A DNA stretch of 64,000 nt, from NCBI RefSeq assembly GCF_002993325.1, contig NZ_PVNO01000027.1, positions 186,001 to 250,000 of the forward strand, written 5' to 3'. The notes beneath the pieces are model-generated. The model did not search any database. It saw only the letters and a program-made list of their open reading frames with translations, and had not been told where the DNA came from. Positions 26,765-36,308 of this stretch are shown piece after piece; position 1 is the stretch's first letter, and every line of letters starts with the position of its first letter. Origin of the DNA: Alteromonas gracilis (GTDB taxonomy: Bacteria > Pseudomonadota > Gammaproteobacteria > Enterobacterales > Alteromonadaceae). Both the position numbers and the translations under genes were made by a program.

Positions 26765-29290
26765 TCACGCCGGGCGAGCAAGAAACTCACCTAGTGTGTT
26801 AACAAGGCGAGCCTTGTCTACGGGCTTGCCCACATGGGCATCCATTCCTGCCGCATGACAGTTGTCGATATCTTGCTGCATGGCGTTAGCCGTCAGGGCA
26901 ATGATGGGGGTTTTCAACTTAAGCACATTTCTTATATGCCGTGTGGCGCTAAGCCCATCAACTTCAGGCATTTGAATATCCATTAGTACCAAATCATAAG
27001 TGCACGCTTTCAATGCATCAATGGCCTTTTGTCCGTTTGATACGTGTGTTAAATCTAAATGGAATTCATCAAGAAGCGCTTTTATTACTTCAACATTAAT
27101 GTCGTTGTCTTCTGCAAGGAGGACACGAGCGCCTTCTAGCGTAACGTGTTGCTGAGTCGTCTCAGACAGCGGAACATCAATATCTGCTGCAACAGCAAAC
27201 GTGACATCAAAAGAAAAAGTAGAGCCTCGTTCTAATTCGCTTTCAAGCGTTAGTGAAGAGCCCATTAGCTTAAGCAGATTATTACTGATGTTAAGCCCTA
27301 GGCCTGTGCCGCCATACTTTCTCGCTATGGAGCTTTCAGCTTGCGTAAAAGGCGTAAACAGCTTTACTTGGTTTTCCTTCGAAATACCAATCCCGTTGTC
27401 TTTTACCCAGCAGTGCAGGGCACAATGACTATCGTTCGACTCTGATACGGATAATCCAATTTCTATAATCCCTTTATCAGAAAACTTGATGGCATTGCTT
27501 ATTAGGTTTGCCAATATTTGCTTAAATCTAAGTTCGTCAAACATCAAATCGTTATTAAGGTTTTTGTCGATATGAAGCTGGAGCACTAATCCTTTGCGTT
27601 CCGCTTGGTCTGAAAATATGTCGACTAATGTGCACAGGCTTTCATTGATGTCGTGAGGCCTGATAGCCAACGTTAGCTTGCCCGCTTCAATCTTCGAAAA
27701 GTCGAGTAGGTCGTTAATAAGTTGAAGCAGCATTTCAGACGCATTGACGATTTTCTTGGTGAGATCCTTTGCTTGCACGTCTGCTGCACGGTTCGATAAT
27801 GTTTGTCCAAAACCAATAATGGCATTTAAAGGCGTGCGAATCTCGTGACTAATATTAGAAATAAACTCAGACTTTAACCGATTGTTTAATTCTGCTTTTT
27901 CTTTCGCCGTTAAGTAAAGCGCATTAGCCTGTCTTGATTTACTCAATAAAATCAAAATGATAACAATTGTTACTAGTGTGAGTGTGATAAGTATGGCGAG
28001 CAACGTGGAAAAAAGTGATTGGGTGCGCTGAGCCTCTGTTTTCAACAAAAGCGCTTCCTCGAATGCTTTATTCTCATTCTCAAGTTGATTTGCTCTGTCT
28101 TTCTCTTGGGTTATCTGATCAATTAAGTTGGCGCTTTTTATTAGCTCTAAGTCTTCATATTTCTTGGCATTCAAATAAGCTTCATGGAAAACCTCAAATT
28201 GTTTGAATGCCAACGCGTGATCACCTTTCGCAGCGGTGATGTAGGCTTCTGTTTTGTCCAGTTGAGCTCGCCAAGTCGTTTGCTCAGCTTCGCGGTTTTC
28301 ATCGTAGAGTTCACGTGCTTTATTAAGCGCGTTGGTCGCCTTATCCAGTTCTCCTAAACTAAGGTGAGCTTCCGCTTTTAAACGGTAAATTTCGCTATTG
28401 TAAAAAGAAGATGAGAGAGGATGAGCAAGAACGATATCAGACAGTGTCAGCGCTTTCTGGAGATTACCTGAGCGATAATAGGTGGTGGCGATGCCGTAAG
28501 TGGCAAGGAACTCAGAATAGTTGATATCAATTTGTGAATCGAATTCTATGGCGCGCTCAAAGTAGTCTATGGCCTTGCGATAGTCTCCTAGATTTCTATA
28601 CAGAATACCAATGGCGTATAGGTTGTCACTGACCAAAATTCGCTGGTTTTCAACTTTGGCGCCATCAAGCGATTTTTCATAGTAGGACAGCGCAATGTCA
28701 TAAGCGCTGACTGATTGATAGTAGTCTGCCACAATTGCATAGTACAATGGTCGAAGCTTGGTAAGCGTATGTTTGGTTAGTATATCGTTTACCGTGTTGA
28801 TAAGCTCAGCGTTAGGCGCAAAAACCTGCCCCTCGCTGTAAGTTAATACCTGGTAAATAAGCGCGTAGGCCTTTACGCTTGTTGGAATATCAGGCGTTGC
28901 AACAACGCGGTTAAAGTGCTCGTAGGCTTTGTCGTAGTCTGCTGAAATACCATACATTCTTGCTACACCAGTAGCTATTGTAAGCCCTTCACTCGAGTTG
29001 TCTTGCAACGCAATCAGCGAATTTAAGATTTTTTCGGAAGGGCGTTGGTGTATCGAGAGTTGGTACTGAACATAAAGCGCGCCCACTTTTCTTTTTTCAT
29101 CTTGCGTTAATGTGTCAGATAACAACCAAGCTTCAAGCTTTTCTATTGCTGCCCCTATAGGCATAGGCACTAAGGTTTCAACGTCCACTTTAATTTCGCT
29201 GACCTTGTCTGAGATAGATGCATGAGCACTAACCGTTCCCATACTCCAAGTTAGGGCAAGCAATAAAGCCAAACTAATAAAATGCTGCAA
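26765..29290 (-). CDS. TPR-sensor hybrid histidine kinase
   Basis: This is a membrane sensor kinase with an attached receiver. A TTG start gives a signal sequence (to VSAHA). The periplasmic part (about 30-400) is a stack of TPR repeats (KAYEHFNRVVA, IALSYYEKSLDGA, KAIDYFERAIEFD, KATNALNKAREL). A coiled coil and a membrane helix (about 425-448) follow, then HisKA with H482 (ISHEIRTPLN), an ATPase domain (NLISNAIKFS, GGTGLGLNIS) and a C-terminal receiver with phospho-acceptor D771 (LVLMDIQMPE). There is no DNA-binding output, so it probably acts through a phosphorelay. The input is unknown. Confidence 0.88.
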   Translation of the reverse strand: MQHFISLALLLALTWSMGTVSAHASISDKVSEIKVDVETLVPMPIGAAIEKLEAWLLSDTLTQDEKRKVGALYVQYQLSIHQRPSEKILNSLIALQDNSSEGLTIATGVARMYGISADYDKAYEHFNRVVATPDIPTSVKAYALIYQVLTYSEGQVFAPNAELINTVNDILTKHTLTKLRPLYYAIVADYYQSVSAYDIALSYYEKSLDGAKVENQRILVSDNLYAIGILYRNLGDYRKAIDYFERAIEFDSQIDINYSEFLATYGIATTYYRSGNLQKALTLSDIVLAHPLSSSFYNSEIYRLKAEAHLSLGELDKATNALNKARELYDENREAEQTTWRAQLDKTEAYITAAKGDHALAFKQFEVFHEAYLNAKKYEDLELIKSANLIDQITQEKDRANQLENENKAFEEALLLKTEAQRTQSLFSTLLAILITLTLVTIVIILILLSKSRQANALYLTAKEKAELNNRLKSEFISNISHEIRTPLNAIIGFGQTLSNRAADVQAKDLTKKIVNASEMLLQLINDLLDFSKIEAGKLTLAIRPHDINESLCTLVDIFSDQAERKGLVLQLHIDKNLNNDLMFDELRFKQILANLISNAIKFSDKGIIEIGLSVSESNDSHCALHCWVKDNGIGISKENQVKLFTPFTQAESSIARKYGGTGLGLNISNNLLKLMGSSLTLESELERGSTFSFDVTFAVAADIDVPLSETTQQHVTLEGARVLLAEDNDINVEVIKALLDEFHLDLTHVSNGQKAIDALKACTYDLVLMDIQMPEVDGLSATRHIRNVLKLKTPIIALTANAMQQDIDNCHAAGMDAHVGKPVDKARLVNTLGEFLARPA

Positions 29291-29415
29291 ACTAAGTGAC
29301 CCGAATAAATGCTATTTGTCTTATGTTAAACGATTAAGCACGTTTAGAATTTAACCAATAAGTCTAAAGTTGGTGATAGTATGAGCTCATCAATTTTTAA
29401 AAAGAGGAGAGTGAC

Positions 29416-29772
29416 ATGCAAGAAAGCACCAAACTCAACTATGTCGAATTTGCATCTCTAGATATTCGCCGCTCAAAAGCGTTTTTTGAAAGTGCGTTTG
29501 GCTGGTGTTTTACCGATTATGGCAGTGAATACAGTGCGTTTAGCAATGCTGGCATGGACGGAGGGATTTTTTCTGCACAACGTGTGATGAAGGCAGAAAG
29601 TGGTGCGCCTTTATTGGTGCTGTATTCCAATAACATTTCTGAATCGCAAGAATGTGTAGAAAAAGCAGGTGGAGCAATTACTAAACCGCTGTTTGACTTC
29701 CCGGGGGGCTGTCGCTTTCATTTTGTCGAGCCTGGTGGTAATGAGCTTGCTGTTTGGTCTGAGACAGCCTAG
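29416..29772 (+). CDS. VOC-superfamily (glyoxalase/bleomycin resistance-like) protein
   Basis: This 118-residue cytosolic protein has the vicinal-oxygen-chelate fold: NYVEFASLDIRRSKAFFESAFGW at the start, LVLYSNNISESQECVEKAGG in the middle, and FHFVEPGGNELAVWSE at the end. It is one VOC unit with two beta-alpha-beta modules. Candidate metal ligands are not all evident (only E near 112 is convincing), so it may be a non-metal member. A good aggag site precedes the ATG. It is single and ends before a terminator shared with asd. Substrate unknown. Confidence 0.82.
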   Translation: MQESTKLNYVEFASLDIRRSKAFFESAFGWCFTDYGSEYSAFSNAGMDGGIFSAQRVMKAESGAPLLVLYSNNISESQECVEKAGGAITKPLFDFPGGCRFHFVEPGGNELAVWSETA

Positions 29773-29836
29773 TAGATAAAAGTGCATTTGGAATAGTTCA
29801 GCGCTAAACAGCACGGTATTTCATCGTGCCTTAAAT

Positions 29837-29877
29837 AAAAAACGCCTTGCTGGTAGTAATACAGAAAGGCGTTTTAA
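29837..29877. terminator. Bidirectional terminator between VOC gene and asd
   Basis: aaaacgcctt pairs with aaggcgtttt across a 16-base loop, with A- and T-rich ends, between two convergent genes. Confidence 0.8.
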
Positions 29878-29906
29878 TTTCTATTTAGTTAGCTAATAGC
29901 TAGCAG

Positions 29907-31031
29907 TTAGTTTTGCTCAAGCACAATGCGCAGCATTCTGCGAAGCGGCTCTGCGGCACCCCACAATAGCTGATCCCCTACGGTAAATGCCGAAATATAC
30001 TCTGGGCCCATAGTCAATTTGCGAATACGGCCAACTGGAATAGACAGCGTGCCGGTAACTTTCGCTGGCGTGAGCTCTTGCATGGTCGCGTCGCGGTCGT
30101 TTGGAACCACTTTTACCCATTCATTGTGAGCCGCAAGAATCTCTTCAATTTCGCTTACAGGCAAGTCTTTCTTAAGCTTAAGCGTAATGGCTTGGCTATG
30201 ACAGCGCATAGCGCCAACCCGCACGCAAATTCCGTCGATAGGTACTTCACTGCCTTGAATTCCCAAGATTTTATTGGCTTCAGCTTGGGCTTTCCATTCT
30301 TCACGGCTCTGACCTGAAGGTAGTTGCGAATCGATATAAGGAATTAAGCTACCTGCAAGTGGCACACCGAACTGTTCGCTAGGGTAGTCTGAACTTCTTA
30401 TAAATTCAGATACTTGCTGGTCAATTTCCAAAATTGCAGTAGCAGGGTCTTCAACCTTCTCTTTCACATTGCTGTGAATGGCGCCCATCTGGCTAATAAG
30501 TTCGCGCATGTGCTTTGCACCAGAGCCCGAAGCGGCTTGATACGTCATTGGCGAAGCCCACTCAACAAGGTCTTTTTCAAACAGACCGCCTAGCGCAAGC
30601 AGCATGAGGGAAACGGTACAGTTTCCACCTACGTAGGTGCGAATACCTTTTGCGATGCCACTATCAATTTCTTTGCGATTGACAGGGTCTAAAATGATAA
30701 CAGCGTCGTCTTTCATACGAAGGGCTGACGCTGCGTCAATCCAGTAGCCATTCCAGCCAGAGGCTCTTAAATCGTCGTATACCGCTTTAGTGTAGTCGCC
30801 GCCCTGACAGGTGATAATGATATCTTGCTTCGATAACGCTTCAATATCGTGCGCATCTTCTAATACACCTGCATCTTTTCCAGCAAAATCTGGCGCTGCA
30901 CTACCTTTTTGAGAGGTAGTGAAAAAGGTGGGCTCAATGTGCGCGAAATCTTGCTCTTCTTGCATGCGCTGCATTAATACTGAGCCAACCATACCGCGCC
31001 AGCCCACTAAACCTACTTTTTGTTGTGACAT
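29907..31031 (-). CDS. asd: Aspartate-semialdehyde dehydrogenase
   Basis: Asd converts aspartyl phosphate to aspartate semialdehyde for lysine, threonine, methionine and diaminopimelate synthesis. The frame is open upstream to 31181, but the family starts [17 protein letters not shown], placing the ATG at 31031 and giving 374 residues (E. coli 367). The active-site cysteine is C138 in [14 protein letters not shown]-binding [10 protein letters not shown] and substrate-binding regions [12 protein letters not shown] and [12 protein letters not shown] are present. It is monocistronic. I looked for a lysine riboswitch upstream and did not find one. Confidence 0.95.
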   Translation of the reverse strand: MSQQKVGLVGWRGMVGSVLMQRMQEEQDFAHIEPTFFTTSQKGSAAPDFAGKDAGVLEDAHDIEALSKQDIIITCQGGDYTKAVYDDLRASGWNGYWIDAASALRMKDDAVIILDPVNRKEIDSGIAKGIRTYVGGNCTVSLMLLALGGLFEKDLVEWASPMTYQAASGSGAKHMRELISQMGAIHSNVKEKVEDPATAILEIDQQVSEFIRSSDYPSEQFGVPLAGSLIPYIDSQLPSGQSREEWKAQAEANKILGIQGSEVPIDGICVRVGAMRCHSQAITLKLKKDLPVSEIEEILAAHNEWVKVVPNDRDATMQELTPAKVTGTLSIPVGRIRKLTMGPEYISAFTVGDQLLWGAAEPLRRMLRIVLEQN

Positions 31032-31418
31032 TAAATTGAGAACCCTTGTAACTAAAATGAAAAGTACTTTATCACCTATGTTTATAGTAAATGACCAATA
31101 CACGGACCGTTTAATTAATAAGCGTGTAGTGAAAAAACATAAAATGATGTCGAACGCCGCGTGCCTAACGCCCTGGCGCAATACCTGTCGTTTTTATTTT
31201 TATCCTCGCAGTCTAAGTGTTATTTATCTCGCTGGCTAGATGGTTTTTATAAATAATCTATTGCTGATATAAGCATTTTAAATACAGCGAAAAAGACGGT
31301 TGATAGTGTACAGATTTTGTTGATGCTGCGTTCATCGCGCAGATGTCGAAGGACAGTACATTTTATTGACAAATTAATAGTGGCAAGGGGGCTGGATCTT
31401 ATCGTGGTTAGAAGCTTT
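31032..31418. other. Region between asd and the cyclase gene
   Basis: These 387 bases hold the asd promoter on the minus strand and the 3' side of the cyclase gene. Open frames here are short and overlap the real gene in the wrong frame. I see no terminator or riboswitch. A stretch near 31102 (gaccgtttaatt) resembles motifs near 17438 and 24329. Confidence 0.4.
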
Positions 31419-33023
31419 CTAATCCATATATCCATTATCGAAACGAGATTGGTTGGCAAAGATAAGGTAGTCGTCAGGTGCCGATACCTTATTTTGTTTT
31501 GCTTGATACATGGCAATGTCAGCGAGTTTAATCAACGCATGCATATTACTGCTTGTTTGAGGGTAAAAAGCCACGCCCACACTCATAGAAACCACAGTAG
31601 GCCTTGTATCATTGTTAAAATAGAAGGGCTGTTTAACACCACTATTTACTTTGTCCACCACTTTCTGAACTGACGTTTCATCATCCGCTTGCAGTAACAA
31701 CATAAATTCATCGCCGCCCCAACGTATCGCGACGTCGTTTTTGCGTATTTTTTCTTTCAATTGCTCAGCAACAAAAATGAGAACCTCGTCACCCGCATCG
31801 TGACCGTAAATATCATTTACCGCTTTAAAACCGTTAAGGTCGATCAGTGCCAACGCGAACTGGTGTTCCTTTCTCATGAGTTTGGCTATGAGCTTTTCAC
31901 CGCCATTTCGATTGTAGATACCCGTTAAAGCGTCAAAATCTGCTTGTAGCGCAAGCTTTTGTAACTCGTGTCTACGACTCGAAATGTCATTCAAGGTAAG
32001 CTGGTAGTAACGTTCACCTTCTTCTGTCAGTAATGGGCTAGCAATAAGTTGAACCCAAATGGCATTGTCATTTGCGCTACTTTTTAGCTTGTACTCTCCC
32101 GTCGCAAACTCGTTTCGCGCAAAGGCTTCTTGAAGTGCAGCTTTCATTGTTTCTGGTGTTTCGAATAGTTCGTCTAACAGTTCCCCATAGCCTTGCTTTA
32201 TTCCAATCTCCGTTTTCTCTACTAAATCATTAAACGCCTCGTTTCGAAGCGCTATAGTGCCATTCTCAGCCATTAACACAGTTGCAGTTTTGGCGTTTTC
32301 AAACAGCATTCTAAACCGCTTTTCAAGAAACTCGATTTCTTCTCTTAATTGTCGTTCTTGCGTAAATTGCTCTTCAACTTTATTCAGCAGTTGGTTGGTG
32401 TCGTAAACGAGTTTACCTATTTCACTGCGGGAGTGATATTTAGGCGTTGGGATCCTCTGTGACGTTCCAGGGGTGATTTCGTTTAAAGAGCGGCCTACCC
32501 GAAGCATGGGAGAGATGATGATGTAGTATGTGATTAACAATGCTACGCCGCCGACCACGAGTGCTTCAGCATAAAGCGAATAGCTGTTATCAATACTGAT
32601 TTTTTCTGCTTGATTAATAATATGCTCGAAATTGGGATATACATTGACTTCAGCCAAGATATCTTCTGGCATGAAGGGATGCCTCACCATAAAAATACGT
32701 GGATTGATATTACTATCAATGGCTTCGTTTACGTTTAATTGATAGTACAGCGCGTCGCTTTTTATTGAAGCCCCTAGAATTTTGTCGCTTTTAACCAAGC
32801 CATTAATGGCTTCTTTGGCTAAGTCTTCATCTTCTAAAAAAGCCGCAATAGACGCTGTCGCCCCTACCGTCTGATAAAGCTCTTCAATATCATTATTGGC
32901 ATCACGAATTTCATTTTCATAGGTAGTGCGATAAAAAAATTCAGCGGTGGTAAATACCACTAACATTGACGCCGCGATTAAAAATAGCGAGAAGCGGAAG
33001 CCCAATCCTTGAACATTAATCAA
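31419..33023 (-). CDS. Membrane diguanylate cyclase with periplasmic sensor, HAMP and PAS
   Basis: This protein makes cyclic di-GMP. It has a first membrane helix (about 8-26), a periplasmic region (27-150), a second helix (about 151-170), a HAMP-like segment, a coiled coil, a PAS domain (about 240-350), and a GGDEF domain with GGDEF at 436-440. RKND five residues before the motif is an intact inhibitory site. The start is a TTG at 33023, eight bases inside the preceding gene, so it is translationally coupled to the binding-protein gene. A periplasmic loop next to a secreted binding protein and a porin suggests that it senses what they deliver. Confidence 0.87.
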   Translation of the reverse strand: MINVQGLGFRFSLFLIAASMLVVFTTAEFFYRTTYENEIRDANNDIEELYQTVGATASIAAFLEDEDLAKEAINGLVKSDKILGASIKSDALYYQLNVNEAIDSNINPRIFMVRHPFMPEDILAEVNVYPNFEHIINQAEKISIDNSYSLYAEALVVGGVALLITYYIIISPMLRVGRSLNEITPGTSQRIPTPKYHSRSEIGKLVYDTNQLLNKVEEQFTQERQLREEIEFLEKRFRMLFENAKTATVLMAENGTIALRNEAFNDLVEKTEIGIKQGYGELLDELFETPETMKAALQEAFARNEFATGEYKLKSSANDNAIWVQLIASPLLTEEGERYYQLTLNDISSRRHELQKLALQADFDALTGIYNRNGGEKLIAKLMRKEHQFALALIDLNGFKAVNDIYGHDAGDEVLIFVAEQLKEKIRKNDVAIRWGGDEFMLLLQADDETSVQKVVDKVNSGVKQPFYFNNDTRPTVVSMSVGVAFYPQTSSNMHALIKLADIAMYQAKQNKVSAPDDYLIFANQSRFDNGYMD

Positions 33024-33459
33024 AACGATATACCACTTTCATGCTGTCAGTGACAGCGGACTCATAAACATAGGCTAGAGCAGACTCATCTTCTTTCAAC
33101 CGCTGTTTCACATCGTCTATAGTTTTTTCGATTGCGGGAGGCTTTACTCGACCAGAAAATTTCAACCTAGACCAATAGGCATTTACACGTGCTAAGGGTA
33201 GCCCTACCAACGCCTGGTAGAATTGGGTTTTAAGCTCAGTCTCAATTTCGACATCAATAGGGGTGGCAAGCTTGCCGTTTGGAAACGCTGAATACTTACC
33301 CATAAATAAATCAATAAGGCCTTTTTTGTCTAAAAATTGCACGGTGTTTTTGGGGTGTGTCACAACGACAATTTTCTCTGAGGCGTTTACAGCACAAGAA
33401 AAACCTTGCAGCCCAAGTAGCACCGTAAGCATTAGAAAGTAACCATCAAAAAATCTCAC
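33016..33459 (-). CDS. PstS-like periplasmic substrate-binding protein, short
   Basis: This 147-residue protein has a signal peptide (to VNASE) and one lobe resembling phosphate-type binding proteins (IVVVTHPKNTVQFLDKKGLIDLFMGKYSAFPNG, then AYWSRLKFSGR and ALAYVYESAV). Full PstS proteins are more than twice as long, so this is a short variant and may not be a transport component. No ABC permease or ATPase is nearby. A GTG start follows ggggag. It is 9 bases downstream of the porin gene and overlaps the diguanylate cyclase gene by eight bases. I infer that it is the ligand-binding partner of the cyclase sensor. Confidence 0.78.
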   Translation of the reverse strand: MRFFDGYFLMLTVLLGLQGFSCAVNASEKIVVVTHPKNTVQFLDKKGLIDLFMGKYSAFPNGKLATPIDVEIETELKTQFYQALVGLPLARVNAYWSRLKFSGRVKPPAIEKTIDDVKQRLKEDESALAYVYESAVTDSMKVVYRFD

Positions 33460-33468
33460 GATACTCCC

Positions 33469-34710
33469 CTAAAAACTGAAGCTTAAAGCAAAGAAAAGGG
33501 TATGAGCGACACTCGCCTCGTCATCCACAACTAAACCATTTCTGGCCCGAAGGCCTGTGCCTCTGGCTTCTATATCGCTGCGTTCTATTTGGGCTTTAAA
33601 AGCTAGATTTTCTTTAAGGTCCCAGCGCCAGCCAACAGAGAATGACTTCTGTCGGTGGGCTAGTGTGCTGGCCACTTCTTCAACAAACATAGCGAGTTCA
33701 GCTGTAGCAGGAATGATGGGAAATTCAGGCTGTTCTTCCCTGAGAAAATAGGTATCAGTTTCTGCAAAAGAAAATAGTCCGTAAAAGGTATGCGCACCAT
33801 AAAGATAACTAATATTTAGAAAGCCATTAAAAGAGGGTCTTAGTGCGACAGATTCTGAATCAATATGCGAAAGTTCACCGGATACTTCCCAGTCACCTAA
33901 ATATCGGTTGGCATAAAGAGAGGTATACTGAATAGTCGCGTCGCGCAGTCGCAGTGAATCCGAAAAATCAGCCGCTCCACTCCAAAAAGGTTGTAACAAC
34001 TCTACGGCAGAGGTGACTTGTGCTATATCGAAATTATCGTTATCAGCTTCGGTGCGCGTGTGTTTTAACGCTACGCTCCAATCAAAAGCGGTTAATTCAA
34101 TGCCCAGCGTGCGTAAATTCTCAAAGGTGATAGGTTCAAAGTCCTTACTTGAAAAGTCGCTTTCTCCTTTACCCCAAAATCCTTTGACCGATAAGTTGAA
34201 GTTTTCGTAACGTTTAGAGTACCTAATATCAGCGCCGTCAAGGCTTCTAGCCGGGACAATGCCGTAAACTTCTGTAGGCACTTTTACCCAAGGGTAGGCG
34301 ATAGATACGTCTCTGGTATCACTGAAATGGAAGATATCGGCTGCAAGTCTTCCCGCTCTGATCTGCCATGAAGGCGTTACGTCATAGCGCAAAAACGCCA
34401 TTTGCGTTATCGAGTTTATGTTCTGCTCATCTTGCTCTCGATAAACAAATTGCCCTACAAAGTCGAGATTGTTTGACAGGCTGTAATCGAGCTGTACTCC
34501 GATTAAGCTTAACGGCCTGAATGCAACCCCATCTTTTTTTGCAAACTCAGCTTGAGACCGGTCGTTTCGAAATTGATATTTGTTGGTATCAGCGGTAGCC
34601 GTTGCCAAGGTTCCAAAACCGCTAATGTTTAACTTATCTTGTTCTGCTGACGCGCTGTTAGCCAGCAGCAAGCTGAAGATGGCCGCGATAAACAAGTACG
34701 GCTTTTTCAT
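33469..34710 (-). CDS. Outer-membrane porin-like beta-barrel
   Basis: This is a predicted beta-barrel of about 413 residues. Translation probably starts at ATG 34710; an upstream TTG adds five residues before MKKPYLF. The signal peptide ends at SASA. Mature strands begin DKLNISGFGTLATA, as in many porins, and alternate aromatic and polar residues through to the terminal FFALSFSF. Strands such as VGQFVYREQ and WQIRAGRLAADIFHFSD resemble unclassified alteromonad and vibrio porins. It is the first gene of the three-gene operon with the binding protein and the cyclase. The substrate is unknown. No PHO box was found upstream. Confidence 0.82.
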   Translation of the reverse strand: MKKPYLFIAAIFSLLLANSASAEQDKLNISGFGTLATATADTNKYQFRNDRSQAEFAKKDGVAFRPLSLIGVQLDYSLSNNLDFVGQFVYREQDEQNINSITQMAFLRYDVTPSWQIRAGRLAADIFHFSDTRDVSIAYPWVKVPTEVYGIVPARSLDGADIRYSKRYENFNLSVKGFWGKGESDFSSKDFEPITFENLRTLGIELTAFDWSVALKHTRTEADNDNFDIAQVTSAVELLQPFWSGAADFSDSLRLRDATIQYTSLYANRYLGDWEVSGELSHIDSESVALRPSFNGFLNISYLYGAHTFYGLFSFAETDTYFLREEQPEFPIIPATAELAMFVEEVASTLAHRQKSFSVGWRWDLKENLAFKAQIERSDIEARGTGLRARNGLVVDDEASVAHTLFFALSFSF

Positions 34711-35099
34711 CACTTTATTACCCAATTTGAAGTCTGGCTGGATTGTTGCCTAAACGCATATCCGTGACAATTTAACTTTAGTACAAGCATAGTAGAGAAA
34801 CGAAGAAGCAATTTAAAAATTACGGGTTTTATTTTAAGTACCTAAAAACCAATTAATAAAATGCATCAAGTTAAGGCGGTTTAAAAATAATTCTATTTAG
34901 CTATATACATTTAGTTGATAGCACCCAACCGCTTAGCCAAGAAATCATTGTGAGCACTGGCTTGTCATTTTTTAATAGCCTTAAGAAGAAACGTAACGCA
35001 CTTTCTCTAAGTAGACTCAAGCTTAAACTTTTCATGCCGCTCTCTGTGATCAATAGCGTTCAAATGTTTTATAATTCTCTATGCAAAGGAGAACTAAAC
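34711..35099. other. Divergent region between porin operon and metallopeptidase
   Basis: About 390 AT-rich bases with promoters for both directions. The plus-strand frame of the metallopeptidase stays open back to a GTG at 34950, but that part lacks a ribosome binding site and family similarity. No RNA or repeat seen. Confidence 0.4.
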
Positions 35100-35597
35100 G
35101 TGAATGAATATGCCCGGTATTTTAATGGCTACCCTTCAACTATTGTAGAACAAGCCCTACAGCTAATTTCGGACAATCGGCTAAAAAGCTACTTGTTGAA
35201 AAAATATCCAAAAGCCCATGATATAACTACAGATAAGTTGCTTTACCAGTACGCGACGGATTTTAAAAAGCAGTACTTAAAAAATGCGCCACCATTTGGT
35301 CGGGCAGCATTTAAGAAACAAGGGGATATGGTTACCAATGCGTTAGGTACACATACTTATCGTATGCAAGGTAAAACGCGAAAGCACGATTTAGCCATTA
35401 ATAGTGATTTGCTGCGTGCACCTGAGCCTTTATTGAAGGCCTTAGTAGTACACGAGCTGGCGCACTTTAAAGAAAAGGACCACAACAAAGCTTTCTATAA
35501 ACTTTGTTGCTACATGGAGCCTGATTACCATCAGCTTGAACTAGACTTGCGGTTATTCTGCGTTTTGGTGGCCATGGGTGAGAATCCGTACGTTTGA
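35100..35597 (+). CDS. YgjP-like (DUF45/M48-type) metallopeptidase
   Basis: This is a cytosolic zinc-metallopeptidase-like protein. The zinc motif HELAHFKEKDH is present, with a downstream glutamate region (MEPDYHQLELDLRLF) typical of the YgjP/DUF45 group. The start is best placed at GTG 35100, eight bases after a strong aaggag, giving 165 residues and an N-terminus (NEYARYFNGYPSTIVEQ) that fits the family. The frame can be read upstream to 34950, but I consider that part untranslated. It is transcribed alone. Biological substrate unknown. Confidence 0.82.
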   Translation: MNEYARYFNGYPSTIVEQALQLISDNRLKSYLLKKYPKAHDITTDKLLYQYATDFKKQYLKNAPPFGRAAFKKQGDMVTNALGTHTYRMQGKTRKHDLAINSDLLRAPEPLLKALVVHELAHFKEKDHNKAFYKLCCYMEPDYHQLELDLRLFCVLVAMGENPYV

Positions 35598-35786
35598 AGT
35601 ATACGCAACGGATATTTATCTAAGAGTGTTTTATGTTAATGGGCCTAGCTAATACTATTAGCAGGCTGAATAGCTTAATTTATCGAGCTATTATGCAGAA
35701 TTGTGGTTGCCGTCTACAGCTAGCGCGACACTTTTGTTGCGACAGAATGTTTCAAGAGAAAGAAGCTGAGTGAATAAGGAGTATTG

Positions 35787-36206
35787 ATGAGCATTGCTAA
35801 AATTATGTCTACACGTGTAGTTAGTGTGCACATGGATGATAGCTTGCAGTCGTTAAGAGAGTTATTTGCTGCAACGGGCTTTCATCATCTAGTGGTCGTT
35901 CACGACAATAAACTGCAGGGTATTATATCCGACAGAGACTTAATGAAATCGCTTAGTCCTTTCGTCGACACGTTAAGCGAGCGTATGCTAGATCGCGCTA
36001 CGCTCGATAAACGCGCCCATCAAATTATGACCCGTGAGGTAATAACGCTGAATCCTACTGACTCAGTATTCGCGGCCATTGAGCTTTTCAATACACATAA
36101 GATTTCCTGTATCCCCATTATCGATAAAGATAGGCACCCAGTTGGCATGGTGTCGTGGCGCGATGTGATGAAGTTTATGCAAAGTAGAGTAGAGGCTAAG
36201 CGGTAG
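35787..36206 (+). CDS. Two-CBS-domain protein
   Basis: This 139-residue protein is a tandem pair of CBS domains (Bateman module), which usually bind adenine nucleotides or S-adenosylmethionine. The first is IMSTRVVSVHMDDSLQSLRELFAATGFHHLVV with LQGIISDRDLMK, the second is IMTREVITLNPTDSVFAAIELFNTHKISCIPII with PVGMVSWRDVMKF. There is no other domain. ATG 35787 is preferred over the adjacent TTG because of the aaggag five bases upstream. It is single, followed by a terminator. Ligand and target are not evident. Confidence 0.87.
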   Translation: MSIAKIMSTRVVSVHMDDSLQSLRELFAATGFHHLVVVHDNKLQGIISDRDLMKSLSPFVDTLSERMLDRATLDKRAHQIMTREVITLNPTDSVFAAIELFNTHKISCIPIIDKDRHPVGMVSWRDVMKFMQSRVEAKR

Positions 36207-36250
36207 CTCGGTACGCTTAATCTTTATTTTATGAGTTTTTCAAAAAACAG

Positions 36251-36300
36251 TGGCCTCTCTACCTGCGTCTATAAATATTGCGGTAAAGAGGCCATTAGTT
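36251..36300. terminator. Terminator between CBS gene and RND operon
   Basis: tggcctct (36251-36258) pairs with agaggcca (36287-36294). T-rich stretches lie on both strands, better on the minus strand, which ends the RND operon. Confidence 0.7.
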
Positions 36301-36308
36301 TTTAGGGC

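Noticed and set aside
31032..31260. Lysine riboswitch in front of asd
   Set aside because: I looked for the conserved core and stems and found none; the region is AT-rich with no matching hairpin set.
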